DNA of 62,000 nucleotides from Chrysomallon squamiferum (taxonomy: Eukaryota; Mollusca; Gastropoda; Neomphalida; Peltospiridae), in NCBI GenBank assembly GCA_012295275.1, contig CM022673.1, forward strand, positions 4,188,605 to 4,250,604. The letters run 5' to 3'. Position 1 is the stretch's first letter. Each line of letters begins with the position of its first letter. The notes under the pieces were generated by a model. The model saw nothing but the letters and a program-made list of their open reading frames with translations, was not told where the DNA came from and did no database searches. The position numbers and the translations under genes are program-made. Positions 1 through 13,715 of the stretch are shown one piece after another.

Positions 1-300
1 ATTACGTATGTATCCTCAAAAGAAGAAAAAAAAAAAAAAAAAGATGGAGACAGACAGAAAAAATTAAGATATATTTCTTTGTATGTATGTATATATGTAT
101 TATGTATGTATGTATGTACGTATGTACGTATGTACGTATGTATGCATGTATGTATATAATGTTTGTGTGTATGTACGTATGTATATATATGTGTGGATGT
201 ATGTGTATGTAGTTTTAGGATTTTGATGTGTGTGTATATATGTATGTATATATATTTGTGTGCGCGTATGAATGTTCATTTATGCATTTGTGTGTGTGTA
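1..300. repeat. (TATG)n/(TACG)n microsatellite cluster
   Basis: Imperfect TGTA/TACG tetranucleotide repeats dominate from about position 80, after a short poly-A run at about 27-42. Interruptions (TGTG, TATA) indicate an old, mutated array. No coding potential is seen. Confidence 0.85.
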
Positions 301-1295
301 CATGTGTAAATATTCAATGGCAATTTTAACTGTTTTTCAATCCATTCAGCAAAACGTATACTTGTACATAAGTATTAAAATAAGAATATCACCATACATC
401 ACAATAATCCGTATATTTATTAATACGTTATAATTTGAACTTCAGTGAAGCATAATCTTGGCTGCGTATATCACGAAATACTGACTGTGATAGGTAATAT
501 ATGTATATACAGTCGTGCATCGTAACACAAGGACGCTGAGAGAGATATTACTTGTCTTACTACGTTGTAAACCATGCAGATCGCGGACGTTACGCGACGT
601 CAAATCAACAGCGTTGACGTTTCCCATTATCACATAGATAAGTACAGATTTATTAATAAGAACGCGCTCCGCGGTAAATCTCTCTTTGTTTTATAGATTT
701 TGGCGTCAGCGTTTTTACACGTAGCTACACTTAATTACAAAGTTAATGGAGTTTTTGTTTTTCGACCTTTTCCACGGCTCGTAATGGCGTTAATTTAAGT
801 GGCGTTATTTGAATGGCTTGTTTAAACTTAGTTGTATTGTTTCTTAATATCAGACTACTACGCTGATTTAGTTCAAGATCTGTTTGTAAAGTGTGCCTGT
901 CTTCAAATAATGTCTAATAAAAAAAATAAAAAAAAAAAAAAAAAAGATAAAATAAATAGTATTTTCACAGTCAATTCAAACGATTTCTAAGCGTGTAACA
1001 ACATTGTAATACCGCGTCGTAATTGTTATTTTCGTTTGTTTGTTTGTTATTGCTTTTATACTTGATTTATAAATAACTGAACGAAATACAAGTTTCTGCG
1101 AAACGCCCCCTCCCACAAAAAATATAATAATAAAAAAATAAAAAAATTTGTCTAATGAGGGATGGTTTGAATGGAGACGAAATTCTTCAAGTTCTAAAAG
1201 CGTACTGAAAATAAATCTGATAAAAATTTAATGCTTATTAGACAACATGCATGTTTAATGAACGAGCGAGAATTTTATAATTTTAATTAGTGGAT

Positions 1296-1297
<2 letters not shown>
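301..1297. other. Unique AT-rich DNA, no gene recognised
   Basis: Non-repetitive sequence with several short CG-containing patches (about 500-720), a poly-A run near 926-945 and no open frame longer than about 60 codons. I see no RNA gene or transposon terminus. Confidence 0.5.

Positions 1298-1353
<56 letters not shown>
1298..1353. repeat. (AC)n dinucleotide microsatellite
   Basis: Uninterrupted CA dinucleotides, about 28 units, flanked by unique sequence. Confidence 0.95.
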
Positions 1354-1356
<3 letters not shown>

Positions 1357-1413
1357 CTTATTCGTGTATGTGTCAAGTTTAATATCTGTTTCGGGTTTTT
1401 GTTTGTAGATGTA

Positions 1414-1416
<3 letters not shown>

Positions 1417-1451
<35 letters not shown>

Positions 1452-1521
1452 TAATTTTGAATGTTAATTACCAAATGTAATTAAAGTCCATAGCATCTAT
1501 TTATTATTATTAATTAGCAAA

Positions 1522-1569
<48 letters not shown>
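1417..1569. repeat. Inverted pair of (ATT)n and (AAT)n microsatellites
   Basis: An (ATT)n run at about 1417-1451 is followed about 80 bp later by a complementary (AAT)n run at about 1531-1569. The two runs could pair as a long AT-only hairpin in single-stranded form. Confidence 0.85.
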
Positions 1570-1997
1570 TCTTTAAGTTCATAAAGAAGATTACTGTAAA
1601 TATATGGGTTAGACCGATGGCCGAAATCTTTCACTATTGTTACGTTAAATTTTATACTTTTATCCTTTAATAATTTTTATTTTTATTTTATTTATTATTC
1701 CTTTTCATCATCTTCTTCTTCTTCTTATCTATCTCTCTCTTTTTCTTCTTTTTTTCTCTTTTTTTTTGTAGTATACATCTTTTGGTCATATAGGCATGGA
1801 ATGAGGTCATGTGACAATGTTGTGATTGCCTTCCGGAAGCATGTCATTTTCAGGGTGTTAACATCACTTTGACGGTGTCACTTTCACAGTGCAGCTCGAT
1901 CTCGAGTTTTTCAAAATTGAAATTTCACCCGAAGCTAAACGGTACGGCGGAAGATAATCGCATATAATTGGAATTTAAAAAAACAAACATATTTTGT

Positions 1998-2999
<1,002 letters not shown>

Positions 3000-3056
3000 A
3001 GTTACAATTCTCTGTCTGTATGTCTATGTCTGTGTCTGTCTCTGTCTCTGTCTCTG

Positions 3057-3102
<46 letters not shown>

Positions 3103-3390
3103 GCTTTCTACTTTCTATCCATCCATCTAATCATTACATGTCTGTCTGTCTGTCTGTCTGCTTCCGTGTCTGTCTCTCTGTTTCTATCCATCTTTCTGCA
3201 CATATGTATGTGAATGTCCTGTATCTATATATGTTTGTATGTTCATAGGTATATATGTATGTATATATGTATGTATGTGCGTATGTGTGTGTGTATATAT
3301 ATATATGTATGTATGTATGTATGTATTTAGGTGTCTTTGTATGTATGTATGTGCGTGCGTACGTTTGTATGTTCATACTCACATACATAC
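3000..3390. repeat. Mosaic (CTGT)n/(CT)n then (TATG)n simple repeat
   Basis: TCTG/TCTC pyrimidine-rich repeats at 3010-3180 grade into TATG/TGTA repeats at 3205-3370. Open frames over this stretch are low-complexity artefacts. Confidence 0.85.
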
Positions 3391-3654
3391 AATGCTAAAT
3401 ACAAATTCCCTCAAAGACGTTTTAATTACACTCCATGAGTACGACCATGTCCAGCAATACAGCTGCTGCATTAGTCCATCACTTTATCAGCACTCATCAC
3501 ATTTCCCTGCAGAGACTTCCTACGCTAGGAGGACGTTAAGCTGACAACCTCTTCTTGCGTTTATCTCGACTCAAAACACGGCCAAGCTGATACGGAAGAA
3601 CGAAATAGTCTGCGAATGTCTATTCTGTACACTGACCACAGTTCCTTCCGCGGT

Positions 3655-3925
3655 CACCACTTTCAGGTTTCGTTTTATGCGCGAGTAACGTGTATAATGA
3701 GAGAGTTCACTTTGTGCACGGTGTGTGTTAGATACTGCACGTTCTGCACGGTCATTGTTGCACTTTGAACACGGTTGTCATGGATTAGATATTCACGTCT
3801 AGCGCGGTCGTTGCGCATTTAAATATTTCACTTTCTGTACGGTTGCTTTGTACATCGAAGAGTTTACTTTATGCATGGTCATTTGTATTAGAGAGGGTGC
3901 ACTGTCTACGATTTTGCACTGCTGA
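3655..3925. repeat. Degenerate tandem array, unit about 33-34 bp with CACGGT core
   Basis: Successive blocks begin near 3701, 3735, 3791, 3824, 3858 and 3892. They share a pattern of TTCAC, then a short spacer, then GCACGGT or a one-base variant (GCGCGGT, GTACGGT, GCATGGT), then a TTGT-rich tail ending in TTAGA. The second block is longer (about 57 bp) and holds two cores. The units have diverged by many substitutions, so the array is old. It is richer in CG than its surroundings. I know of no function for it. Confidence 0.6.
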
Positions 3926-4566
3926 AATTAAACTTTATGCATTTTTGATTCTTTTAGTATATTAACAACTCGAAATGTGTGACACTATCCACTTATTATT
4001 TATTTATTTATTTATTTATTTTTTGTTTTTGCCAAAAGCGGCGTCAGTGTGTTAGCTGAAGAGAAAAGATGTTATAGTAGCTGTGACCCTCCAGAAACAG
4101 CCATTCACGGGAACCAGTATCGAGAAGCGATCCCAGCTTCTTCTGATTTTAAGTTCTCATTTTTGCGTGACGGCACTGATAAATTAACGTGTTGTTAGTA
4201 TGTTAGAGGGTTAGATACAAAGTAAATTACACCTCAACAAGATAGCTTTTGATGAAAGCCAGAGGTAACACGAGAGAAGCGAGGTGTGGTCCCCATTTGT
4301 CTGTGTTATAAGTCTCACTGTATCTGCATGACAACTTTTATAGAATTGCGTTGACGTTTTGTTAAGACAATTTCCTATCCAAGATAATGTTCACAGTCAT
4401 TGTTAAATACGCCCGCTGTTTTGTTGTTCATTAAGATCAAGGCAGGGTTCGCCTGGTCCTCACAATGTTTGCTTAATAAACTACAAGCTTTCTAATATTT
4501 TTCAGTGAAATAAATTATAGATGTGTTTAAGTGATGGACGTAGATATTCAAACAGAACCAGTTTAG

Positions 4567-4601
<35 letters not shown>

Positions 4602-4824
4602 AGAAATATTAATAATAATAATTTTTATAAAAACCCAGACACGATTATAGGCAAGATATGAATTAAAAAAAGGAATAAATAAAATTCTTAAAGCTAACAT
4701 ATTTAGATGAATTCAAGTGTAAAACACAAATAATAGGAGAAAGAAAGAAAATAATCAAAAGAGAAAATGTGAGAGACTACAAAGATACGGAGACAGAGAT
4801 TGAAAGACAGATACAGACATAGAT

Positions 4825-4920
<96 letters not shown>

Positions 4921-5816
4921 AAACAGCAAAAATAGCAGACTGGTAATTTACAGAGGACAGCCGCGGCCTAAAGTAAAAAGAAGAACATAAAAACCATCAT
5001 ATGACACATTTTTTAATATTTGGTCACTAAAGTGCGACAGACTGCGCCGAATGGATCAGCATACCAATCGCAAAACCGAGAGCGCCTCGGGTCCTAAGCA
5101 CCTAGGTTCATTTTCAATGATCATTCAAGCAACTCTCCGAAATATTTCGTTAAAAAGATAGGCATTTAACCATCAGAACTCTTTAAAATTCAACGCATAA
5201 CAGTCCACTTCTATTTCGTTCTTCGTCTCAGTCTTTAATTTCTCTTTTCATTCAAATCGATATGAGGTATCTAAGCCTCAACAAAACGGGGTTATCATAG
5301 TTAATCGCTAAGCATTCCCAGAAGACAGGAACATATGACGCCATAGTTATTGTTCGATTCATAATTAACGAAGGATCTTGTCCTACTCGGAAGGTGAACG
5401 AAGAATGCTCGAGAGTCAAAGAAATTAAATTGTTAAATGCTGGTGTGAAACGATAGAGAATTATTAAGTCATGGAACCAAATAGATAGTAAAAGAGCTAG
5501 ATGCGCGGTTCCGTGCCAAATCTTCCTCAGGGGATTGGAGAGCTCAGAGGATCAGACGCGAGGTTATTTCCCTTTTCACTCGTGTCTGTTTATTTTAAAA
5601 GTCTTGGCATGTTTTCTGTTCTGTACAGGGAATTAAAAAATTATATATTTTAATGTTAATTTGTAACAGAACGTATCGAGATGCCAAAACCACTGAACAA
5701 ATTTTAGTTAATGTCTTCCTTTCATTCCTTTTTGGATCTACATTTTAAGCTGTTGACTGTTTTGACACTTTGATAAGAAAAGAAGGACAAATGTTCTCGT
5801 TTACAACAAATACATT

Positions 5817-5854
<38 letters not shown>

Positions 5855-8370
5855 AAACTGATAATCCATTAGACAAACTCCGAAAAGGTTTGGAAAAGCC
5901 TTCTTTTTTCCCCCCCCTACCTTATGCACAGGTATATTTGGTTTAATCTATATGTTACAAGATTTATTGAATAAAACCTTCAGACTATTTAGGCTCCAGG
6001 TAAAGAATTTCGCGTAAGAGATATTTTATCTGTACTCTGCCAAAACTATTATAAACTCCGCTTTTGATCATACTTATTCATAAATATTACTGATACCATT
6101 TCTGTAGTTTTGAACATCAATAAATACGTCACAAATAAGCACTGTAGCATTAATAAGTTAGAATTCAATTTAGATTGACTTTATGCACGATCTTACAGTT
6201 AGAAAAGAACAGAAAATCCTGTACAAACAGATAAACATTTCTTCTAACTATGGTTTAAAGAATACTACGTTCTTTTGGAAAATGCAAACAAAATTACGTT
6301 TTGTGATAAAAGTGAGAAAAGTAATAATTGTGAAAAACATGAAAATAAAGGACGATAGAGAACTAGGTAAAAAAAAAAAAAAAAAAAAAAATAAAAAAAA
6401 ATTATAGAAACGAAAAGATTAAAAAGAAAAAATAAGAAGGTAAAACGTAAAAGAAAAAGATATTAAGTATTAAGAACGAAAATTAATAATAAACAATCTA
6501 CTATTGATGACTTATGAGCACATTCATAAGAACACCATTATTACTTGTTTTTTTTTATTTCACACAGTGTCATATGAAGTATTAACTAATGAACTGTTGT
6601 ACTATATCACATTTACAGATGTATAATAATACTGCTTATTTTACAGTTCATCGCATTTTATGACTTCATCGTAAGTGCCACTGAGGTTAATAGCAAAGCT
6701 AGTGTCCTGAAATGTATATGTGAAAAAGATTACCAGCAGACTGACAGTGTATATGGACACATTAGCCAGAACATTTACCTGTATTAATGGCAGGTGTTGC
6801 TAATGTGATTTATTGTCCGATGACGTCATTACGTACGGCTAGTGTTAAATTCAAACGCCATTAATTCTGCACATTAATTGCCTTGTTGGTAGTAAAGCAA
6901 TCTGACGGGTGAAATATGTGAAAATCGCTCATTGATGAGAGATTCTCGTATCATAATACACGAAAGGTACAGGGATCGAAACTTCAAAGGGTATACGTCT
7001 TGTTAAATCTGCAGCATTCCTTTGTACATATCGTTACTAAATCTTTACTACTAGGTGTTCTTTTTTTCTCTCTCTCTTTTTTTTTTTTTTTGCTTCTTCT
7101 TCTTCTTGTGAAGTAAATAAATAAATAGATAACTAAGCAAACAAACAAATAAACAAATAAATATGAGAGAAGAATTACGAGACTGGTGCTTACTATGATG
7201 ATTAATGACGATGATGAAGATAACAACGATAATAATATTAATAATAATAATACTAATACTAAGAAGAAGAAGAAGAAGAAGAACAACAACAACAACAACA
7301 AGAAAGAGAACTAACTATCAGATACATCCTGTGGTTATCAACGGGAAGCAGTCTATAATTATTGCTGCTATTAATCCTAGACAGAGGGTCGTAATGAAAC
7401 ACAAGATTTTCTAAATGCCATTACTGTAATTTTTAAAATAAAAAGTAAGTCGGCGTCTTTTGGCACTTTATTCCTTCTAATGTCATTCAATTTATTTAAC
7501 CCTAACGTAATTTAAACAGGTCTTGACATTCAAATAAAACAGAGACCAACTAATAGTACATTGTCACAAAGTCTTAGAGGTTTATTTTAAGAATTTCTCA
7601 TCAGTTTTGTACAATTGTGAAATTTATTTTACTTTTACAAGTCTAAATTCGCTTGATATTTGAAAAATAAATGAATGGAAAAAGCACAGATAACTATCCA
7701 CAAAAAATAAATATATATATAAAAAAAAAATAAGTCAAAGAAATAGCAAAGAAAAAGAAAAAAAAGAAAAAGGAGAAAATTGGAAGAGAAAAAAAAAAAA
7801 AAAAGATAATATTAAGAGATCTAAAAGATGAGACTTTTAAAACCTGAAATTGTCCTAAGATAATTGTAACATTCAAAATGATATTTAGAACGTTTTTTTG
7901 TAATTATTTTAGAAATAACCTAATCTACGGATTTGTTGAGGTTAATTTGTATCTTTTGGTAACGAGGAAGTGTTGAAGTTTTCCTTATAAAATTAATCGA
8001 ATAGGAGTTGGTGCAGAACTGGGGTTTTTTTTTTTTTTTTTTATTCGTCTAAAGGTGTATTCGTCTTAACCGAATCATTGGGAGGGGGGTAGTTTTTTTT
8101 TGGGGGTATTCTAATTTCACATTCTTAGCTTGATTACTCATATTTAAAAACTAAATAAATAAAAGAGAATTAAATAAATGAAGTTGATTTTCAAAAAATA
8201 GTTTGCCAGATACAGAGGTTAAGAAAAAGACAGAAGGAAGGCAGAGTGAAAGAAGAAAGAAAGAATGAAAGAAAGAAAGAAAGAAAGCAAGAAAGAAAGA
8301 AAGAAAGAAAAGAGAATGAAAATATGAAAATACAGTTTATGTCAGATTTGTACTTTTTCCTCTGTATTGT
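3926..8370. other. Gene-free unique DNA with simple-repeat islands
   Basis: It holds a 30 bp poly-A (about 4569-4598), a (GA)n tract (4831-4917), a poly-T (about 5819-5847), a poly-A (about 6369-6390), (AAG)n/(AAC)n at 7261-7300 and (GAAA)n at 8241-8310. The remainder is unique AT-rich sequence. I found no exon with recognisable protein similarity on either strand. Confidence 0.5.
4831..4917. repeat. (GA)n microsatellite, about 87 bp
   Basis: Uninterrupted AG dinucleotides preceded by degenerate GATA/GACA repeats, which suggests growth from a related seed. Confidence 0.95.
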
Positions 8371-8371
8371 C

Positions 8372-8525
8372 GCATGTGACGTAAAGAGATGTTATGCAAG
8401 GCAACTCACATATTGCAAATGGTTAACATTTTACAAATTTTTGATGTCGTGTATTTTTGCAAAAACATTTAATGATTTCTTGGAATTGGTACGTTTCCAA
8501 ACAGAACAGAGATAAATTCATAATT
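8372..8525 (+). repeat. First copy of a diverged direct repeat of about 150 bp
   Basis: It pairs with the copy at 8912-9065. Shared blocks occur in the same order: GTAAAGA-GATGTTA, CACATATTGC, CAATGGTTAA-ATTTTACAAATTT, GCA--ATCATTTA, GATT-CTTGGA and AGACAGA-AGAGAT, with a common AATTTAT end. The order, spacing and direction are kept, so this is a local duplication or two insertions of one element family. Confidence 0.7.
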
Positions 8526-8911
8526 TATCTTGTAAAAGTTTTATTCTTGTTGTTTTTTTGTTGTTGTTTTTTTAATGAAATAATCATAAATTTATTTATA
8601 AGTTTTTTTTATTGAATCAGTCTGTCAGAGACTCCAGCTTTTGATTTCCATGCAATTTAAACGCGTACCTTTGACTTTCTGAAGTACGAAGTTAAAAATG
8701 TCAGTATTTCACACCAAGACAATCATTTCCTGGTTTAAGATCTTAGAACATCTGTTTATTTGACATTAAGTACAAACAGCAGCAGCTTTTAATCGAGTCA
8801 TCTTACACAGTGATTTAATACATATATTTTTTTTTTAAAAAGCTCTAACTTCCGTGCTTTTCAACTCTGCAACTTTGATGTTTACAAGAAAAAAACAAAT
8901 TTTAAAAAAAT
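8526..8911. other. Spacer between the two direct repeats
   Basis: Unique AT-rich sequence with T-rich runs; no terminal repeats or open frame are seen that would show it to be the inside of a transposon. Confidence 0.4.
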
Positions 8912-9065
8912 TGACGTAAAGATGTTAACTGAGCCAAGTCACATATTTGCCAATGGTTAATATTTTACAAATTTGAGGCTTTCGTGCATCTTAGCACAAT
9001 CATTTATAGATTCCTTAGAGTCAATACATTCCCAGACAGAGAAGAGATGGAATATAATTTATTAA
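8912..9065 (+). repeat. Second copy of the direct repeat of about 150 bp
   Basis: Partner of 8372-8525, offset by about 540 bp. The copies differ by scattered substitutions and small indels, so the duplication is not recent. Confidence 0.7.
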
Positions 9066-9398
9066 GCGGACAGATAGCGTTACATAAACATGCAAATTAG
9101 CCTTGTTACAGCGGTCTTGTCTGCGAGATCGCGACAAGATGACCGGCATTGACGGCAAAACCCAAGACGTAATTCCACATCTGAGATGTTTTTATGTAAG
9201 GTAATTAGATCAGCGCTGATGAAATGAATACGGAAATAGTGTTATTGCTCTTTCATTGCTGCCATCACAAATATTGTTTTGTAGAATTGGTTTCTTTCGT
9301 GATACGTTCTGAGATCTTACGTAAAAAAAAAAGAAAAAAAGTTCTGATTGGGATGAATGTTTTACGAATCGGAGTGTTAGGATTTAGCTTTGACGCAC

Positions 9399-9410
9399 AG
9401 AGAGAGAGAG

Positions 9411-9490
<80 letters not shown>
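9399..9490. repeat. (GA)n microsatellite, about 92 bp with one GC interruption
   Basis: AG dinucleotides with a single CG step near 9412. Open frames across it encode only Arg-Glu or Leu-Ser dipeptide runs and are artefacts. Confidence 0.95.
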
Positions 9491-9495
<5 letters not shown>

Positions 9496-12479
9496 TGTAT
9501 GAGTTACAGCAAGAGAGAGACCAACAGAAACAAAGGTATAAAGATATTGCATACGTGTGTTTGTATATCTGTGAGTGAGAGACAGAGAGAGGCAGAAACT
9601 CTAGAATCTTTAAAATATCAAACAGAATGACCTGTTACTGTTGACGGAGTTTTATTCCGCCAAAATAAAAAAAATGACACCTTAATTGTTTTTAAATTTG
9701 ACAAAAAGAGGTAACGAAATTTCGTCTCCAATAAACTGGAATGTCCATCATTAATAAATAAACATTGCTCAGTGTTTTAAATGGAGTGGGCGCGTCATTA
9801 AACCGGACACGAACATCGGGAAGCTGTGTCGTTACGTGCACACTGCGTAAATACTTATAAAGCCTTCCATTACACCTAGGTTATGACACGTATGCTTCGT
9901 TTAATGGAACGAAATCACGGAACCGGTAAAAGGCGACCGGTGGAAACACGTTGCAAGAAGGACTAGCTAATGCAATTATACCAGGCGCTTGTCGTCTTGA
10001 TTTTTATTTATCTTTGTTATTATCCTAGATCGGCGTTATCCCGGCAATAAGCGGTAAATTAGAAATAATAATGTGTCCCATGACTCTCCTTCTGTTCGTC
10101 GGCGCATGCGTAACGTAACAGGAAACGACAATAAAGAGAGGTTTTAATATTCACAACAGGTAGTTTCGAATAATGGCTATATGCAAAATTTATCAGACTA
10201 GAATGATTCGAGATATTTGATTTTGAACTACGTTTCATTTTGTTTTTTGTATTTACAGTAGTTTAAGCCTTACTAAGAGGAAAAAAAAAAAAAAAAATTA
10301 AATTAAATTAAATAATCACAATAATGTATATACCTGGTTACTCCTAAACTTTGATTTATTTATATCTTGTTAGTTAAAGCAGAGTCGTTAGGACATTTTC
10401 ACCTTATCGATTGGATTATGTAATATCTATCTGTTCCTAATTCAGTATATTCATTCATTGAAAAAAAGAAAGAAACAAAGAAACAAATGAAAACATAATA
10501 ATTTAAGCTTTCGTGCCTTTTTAAATATTTGAAAGCTATGAGAATTAGCAATAGCCCTTCATTAGTGCTAGTTTTCCATGAGCGAGATTTTGAAGTAAAA
10601 ACAATCTTCTCTCTTTAACAGAGTGTAATTATGTTTTTAACGACCGTATAGATGTTCCAATAATAAACAGTATTTTGTATTTCGTAATATTAGTACTATC
10701 GGTTTCAGCGGCAAATATCTGCGATGACAGTGCCGGAATTAATCTAACTTCATTAACGGATTGTTTAAAGAGAAACGCTTTATTGAAAAAGCAAAAAGAA
10801 ATCACGATAACAGGTCGGTTGTGACTGATATTATTGGCTCGATTATGTAAAATACTGAAAGTTATTTAATCCTAATTATCGCGTCAAAGTTAAACTATCA
10901 AGGATAGACATCGTGAAGCTTAGACAGAGGAGCGATAACTAGGCCTTGCTGGATAACTCTGATAATTACATCTTAGCACGATGTCAGCTGATTAATTAAT
11001 GGTATGTAATTATAATATAGACAGCAATAATAATAATAATAACAATAATAATAATAATAAATTTAAAAAATTTTAAAATTTTAGAATAAAAATTAAATTA
11101 ATAAAAATTTAATTTACTTAAATTAATAATAATAATAATAATAATAAGCCAGATAGATAAATAAACGAGCAAATAAATTTCAAGAATCAAAGACGTTGTC
11201 AAGATGACAACTTTAACCTATGAATAGAGCAGAGGGGCGTCACTAAGTTTAGAAAATCCTTTTACGGATGTTTCTGAGCTGTTACGAATTTAACCTATTT
11301 AATTACAGTGAATTCACAACTTGTATCACAGCATCTGTTACAGATCTGTCATTTGTTTTAAAATCTGTCTTTACGCAACGCAGCTTCAGGAAGTACACTA
11401 AAGTTAATGTTTCAAACGCAACGCTCAACGATATAATGATAATAACAACAACAGCAATAATAATAATAATAATAATAATAATGTATTAAAGTAGAAGAGA
11501 GATTTTTTTGTTGTTGTTGTTAGTCGGGAGTTATTTTTTCTTCTGCTTTGTCTGTAAAAATTTCTTTATCTCTTGCAGTTTGAAAATTATATATATATAT
11601 TTTTTTTCGTTGTTATTTTTGGTATTTCAGTGTGATATCTATCTACCTGATGCAATAAGATGTGGCTATTGCAAATATTAAAATTCAGTAGCTTGTGCTG
11701 GTATTATATAATTATTATAACGCCGACGTAAAATACCTTTTCTTGTTTTTTTTTTTTTATTATTATTATTCTTTGATCAAGTATTAGTTAATAAACATTA
11801 GAAACAAGTTTGTAAATGAATATATATATATATATAAAACTAGTATATCTACTTCCAAAGCTTAGGAGTAGCTACCATTTTTTTCATTATTCGAGAAAGA
11901 TTCGTACAAATACCTGTATACAAAGTGAACATATATAATACAAATTCCGCGGTTTAGCAACTAACATGTCACTTACGTTGGAAGTTTGAAAGTTTACATA
12001 CTTAATAAAAAATATATATATATATATGTACTGGAATATATATATTAATGTTAAGAAGTAGCAACAAGTTTTCTGTTTTTAGGAAAGTATTTGGCACCTG
12101 TATGAAGAGTACTTCAGAAATGCTGCAAATACAGACGGTTTGGCGTACTGAAAACACGCCAGTTATTATCAGTTATTTTTCACTGGCTTTCTTAAACATT
12201 ACCTAGACAGTCAAATCCATATCATCAGCAGGATATCCAGAAATTAACAAAATTTATAAAGCTTTAATTTTATTTTAGAACTTCAACGAGTAATGTGTAA
12301 CTTTGAAGTTTCCAACTCTGCAGATTTGAAAAGTATCAACTCCGAATCATAATCTCTGATCAGAGCACACCAGACATGGCAAAAACTTAACGGAAACAGA
12401 ATCAGAACAGTTGCTAAAAATATAAATATTGCTATAATTCTTACCTTTTTGCTTGCGAAAAAAATAGGCGAAAAGTTTT
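9491..12479. other. Gene-free unique DNA
   Basis: Mostly single-copy AT-rich sequence with (AAT)n patches at 11025-11060, 11128-11150 and 11456-11482 and short (TA)n runs. The stretch at 9780-10140 is less AT-rich and not repetitive, but holds no recognisable exon. Nothing functional can be assigned. Confidence 0.45.
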
Positions 12480-12850
12480 CGTTTATCCAGCCAAAAGTGT
12501 TGAATCACACGGCCGCAGTTGTCAAATTATGTATTCGCTGCTACCAGCTTCTTGCTATTGGGTGAAAGCGGATTTGCGACTGTCGAGCGGCAGTGGGTGT
12601 TTATATAGAGCGTCCGCCGCATTGGCGAATATCTACCCAAGAAGCGGATCTGATCGATAGGCAGCAGAAAGGAATCGGCCAATCTGACGGTTCCAAACAA
12701 ACGGACGAAAGTTCTTTTTCGTAGAGCAGAGCGGACGTTACTGGTAGGACGCTTATACATTCTGAATCGTTCGTGCGTTGGCGTGTAATGCCCGTCATCT
12801 GATGTGAAGGATCCAGCGGTAATTGTCACAGAGGCGAGGGGAGGGTCTGA
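12480..12850. promoter_or_regulatory. Promoter-like GC-richer island with TATA and CCAAT-type motifs
   Basis: This block is visibly richer in G+C and CpG than its surroundings. On the plus strand it has an inverted CCAAT box (ATTGG, 12557-12561) about 40 bp upstream of TATATAG (12602-12608), a spacing typical of metazoan core promoters. On the minus strand the same site reads TATATAAA (12607 back to 12600). A 100-codon minus-strand frame (12527-12829) covers the island but resembles no family I know. It could be a promoter or 5' UTR of a gene not otherwise visible here, or a chance GC-rich patch. The orientation is unresolved. Confidence 0.3.
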
Positions 12851-13020
12851 ATACTTAGCGGAAACCAGGACAATGAGAGAGAGGATTGAGAAAGACAGAG
12901 AGACGGATAAAAGAAGTTATGTCATCACGAAGTGAAACTGAGCTGAAGAATGCAACAAGAGTCTGAAGACTATTTTTATAAACTGTAGACGTGTTTATGT
13001 TCTGTTAGTCATGTCCAGGG

Positions 13021-13491
13021 TTAGGGCGTTACTACTACTACTATAGCTTCTACTATTTCTACTACAAGTATTACTAGAACTGCTGCTACTGTTGCTGTTA
13101 ATACTAGTATTCCAACTATTAGTAATACCACTACTGCTGTTACTGCTTCTACTACCGCGTCAACTGCTGCCACTGTTATTACTATTATTACTACTACTGC
13201 TGCTGCTGATGCTGTTAGTACTATTGCTACTGCTATTACTACCACTATAACAGTTACTATTACTATTACCACAATTACAACTGGACTGAAGCAACTATAT
13301 ATGTACTACTACTTTGTTCATAGTTTTATCATCCATTATCGTTGTCATACAAAAATTACTATCATCATTAATGATTTTATTTGTTTAGTTTATTCTGTTG
13401 CTAATTCGGTAGTGGTGATGATGATAAAGATAATGGTGATGCTACAACTAACTAATTGTAATTGTTATACTACTAGTGTTACTACTACTGG

Positions 13492-13538
<47 letters not shown>

Positions 13539-13715
13539 ATAATAATAATAATGGAATGGCAGTAGCAGTCTTAGTAGGAGTATCTGCGGCAGTATTAGAA
13601 ATTGTAGTGATAGTAGCATTAATGTTAGTTGTATGGGTGGTAGTAGTAGAATTAGTAGTTGTAGTTAAAGGGGTAGCAGTAACACTAGCTTCAGCAGCTG
13701 TATCAGTAGCAGTAT
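13021..13715. repeat. Degenerate trinucleotide mosaic (ACT/TAC, then perfect (ACT)n, then TAG/AGT)
   Basis: Triplet periodicity is continuous from about 13025 to 13280 (imperfect TAC/ACT/GCT), resumes as perfect (ACT)n at about 13495-13537 and then (AAT)n, and goes on as imperfect TAG/AGT to 13713. Such arrays have no stop codons in some frames, so frames of 80-138 codons open on both strands and encode only Val/Leu/Ala or Thr runs. They are not genes. Confidence 0.85.

Noticed and set aside
12527-12829. A 100-codon minus-strand frame across the GC-richer island
   Set aside because: No family resemblance and an overlapping frame of similar length is also open; GC-rich DNA here simply has fewer stop codons.
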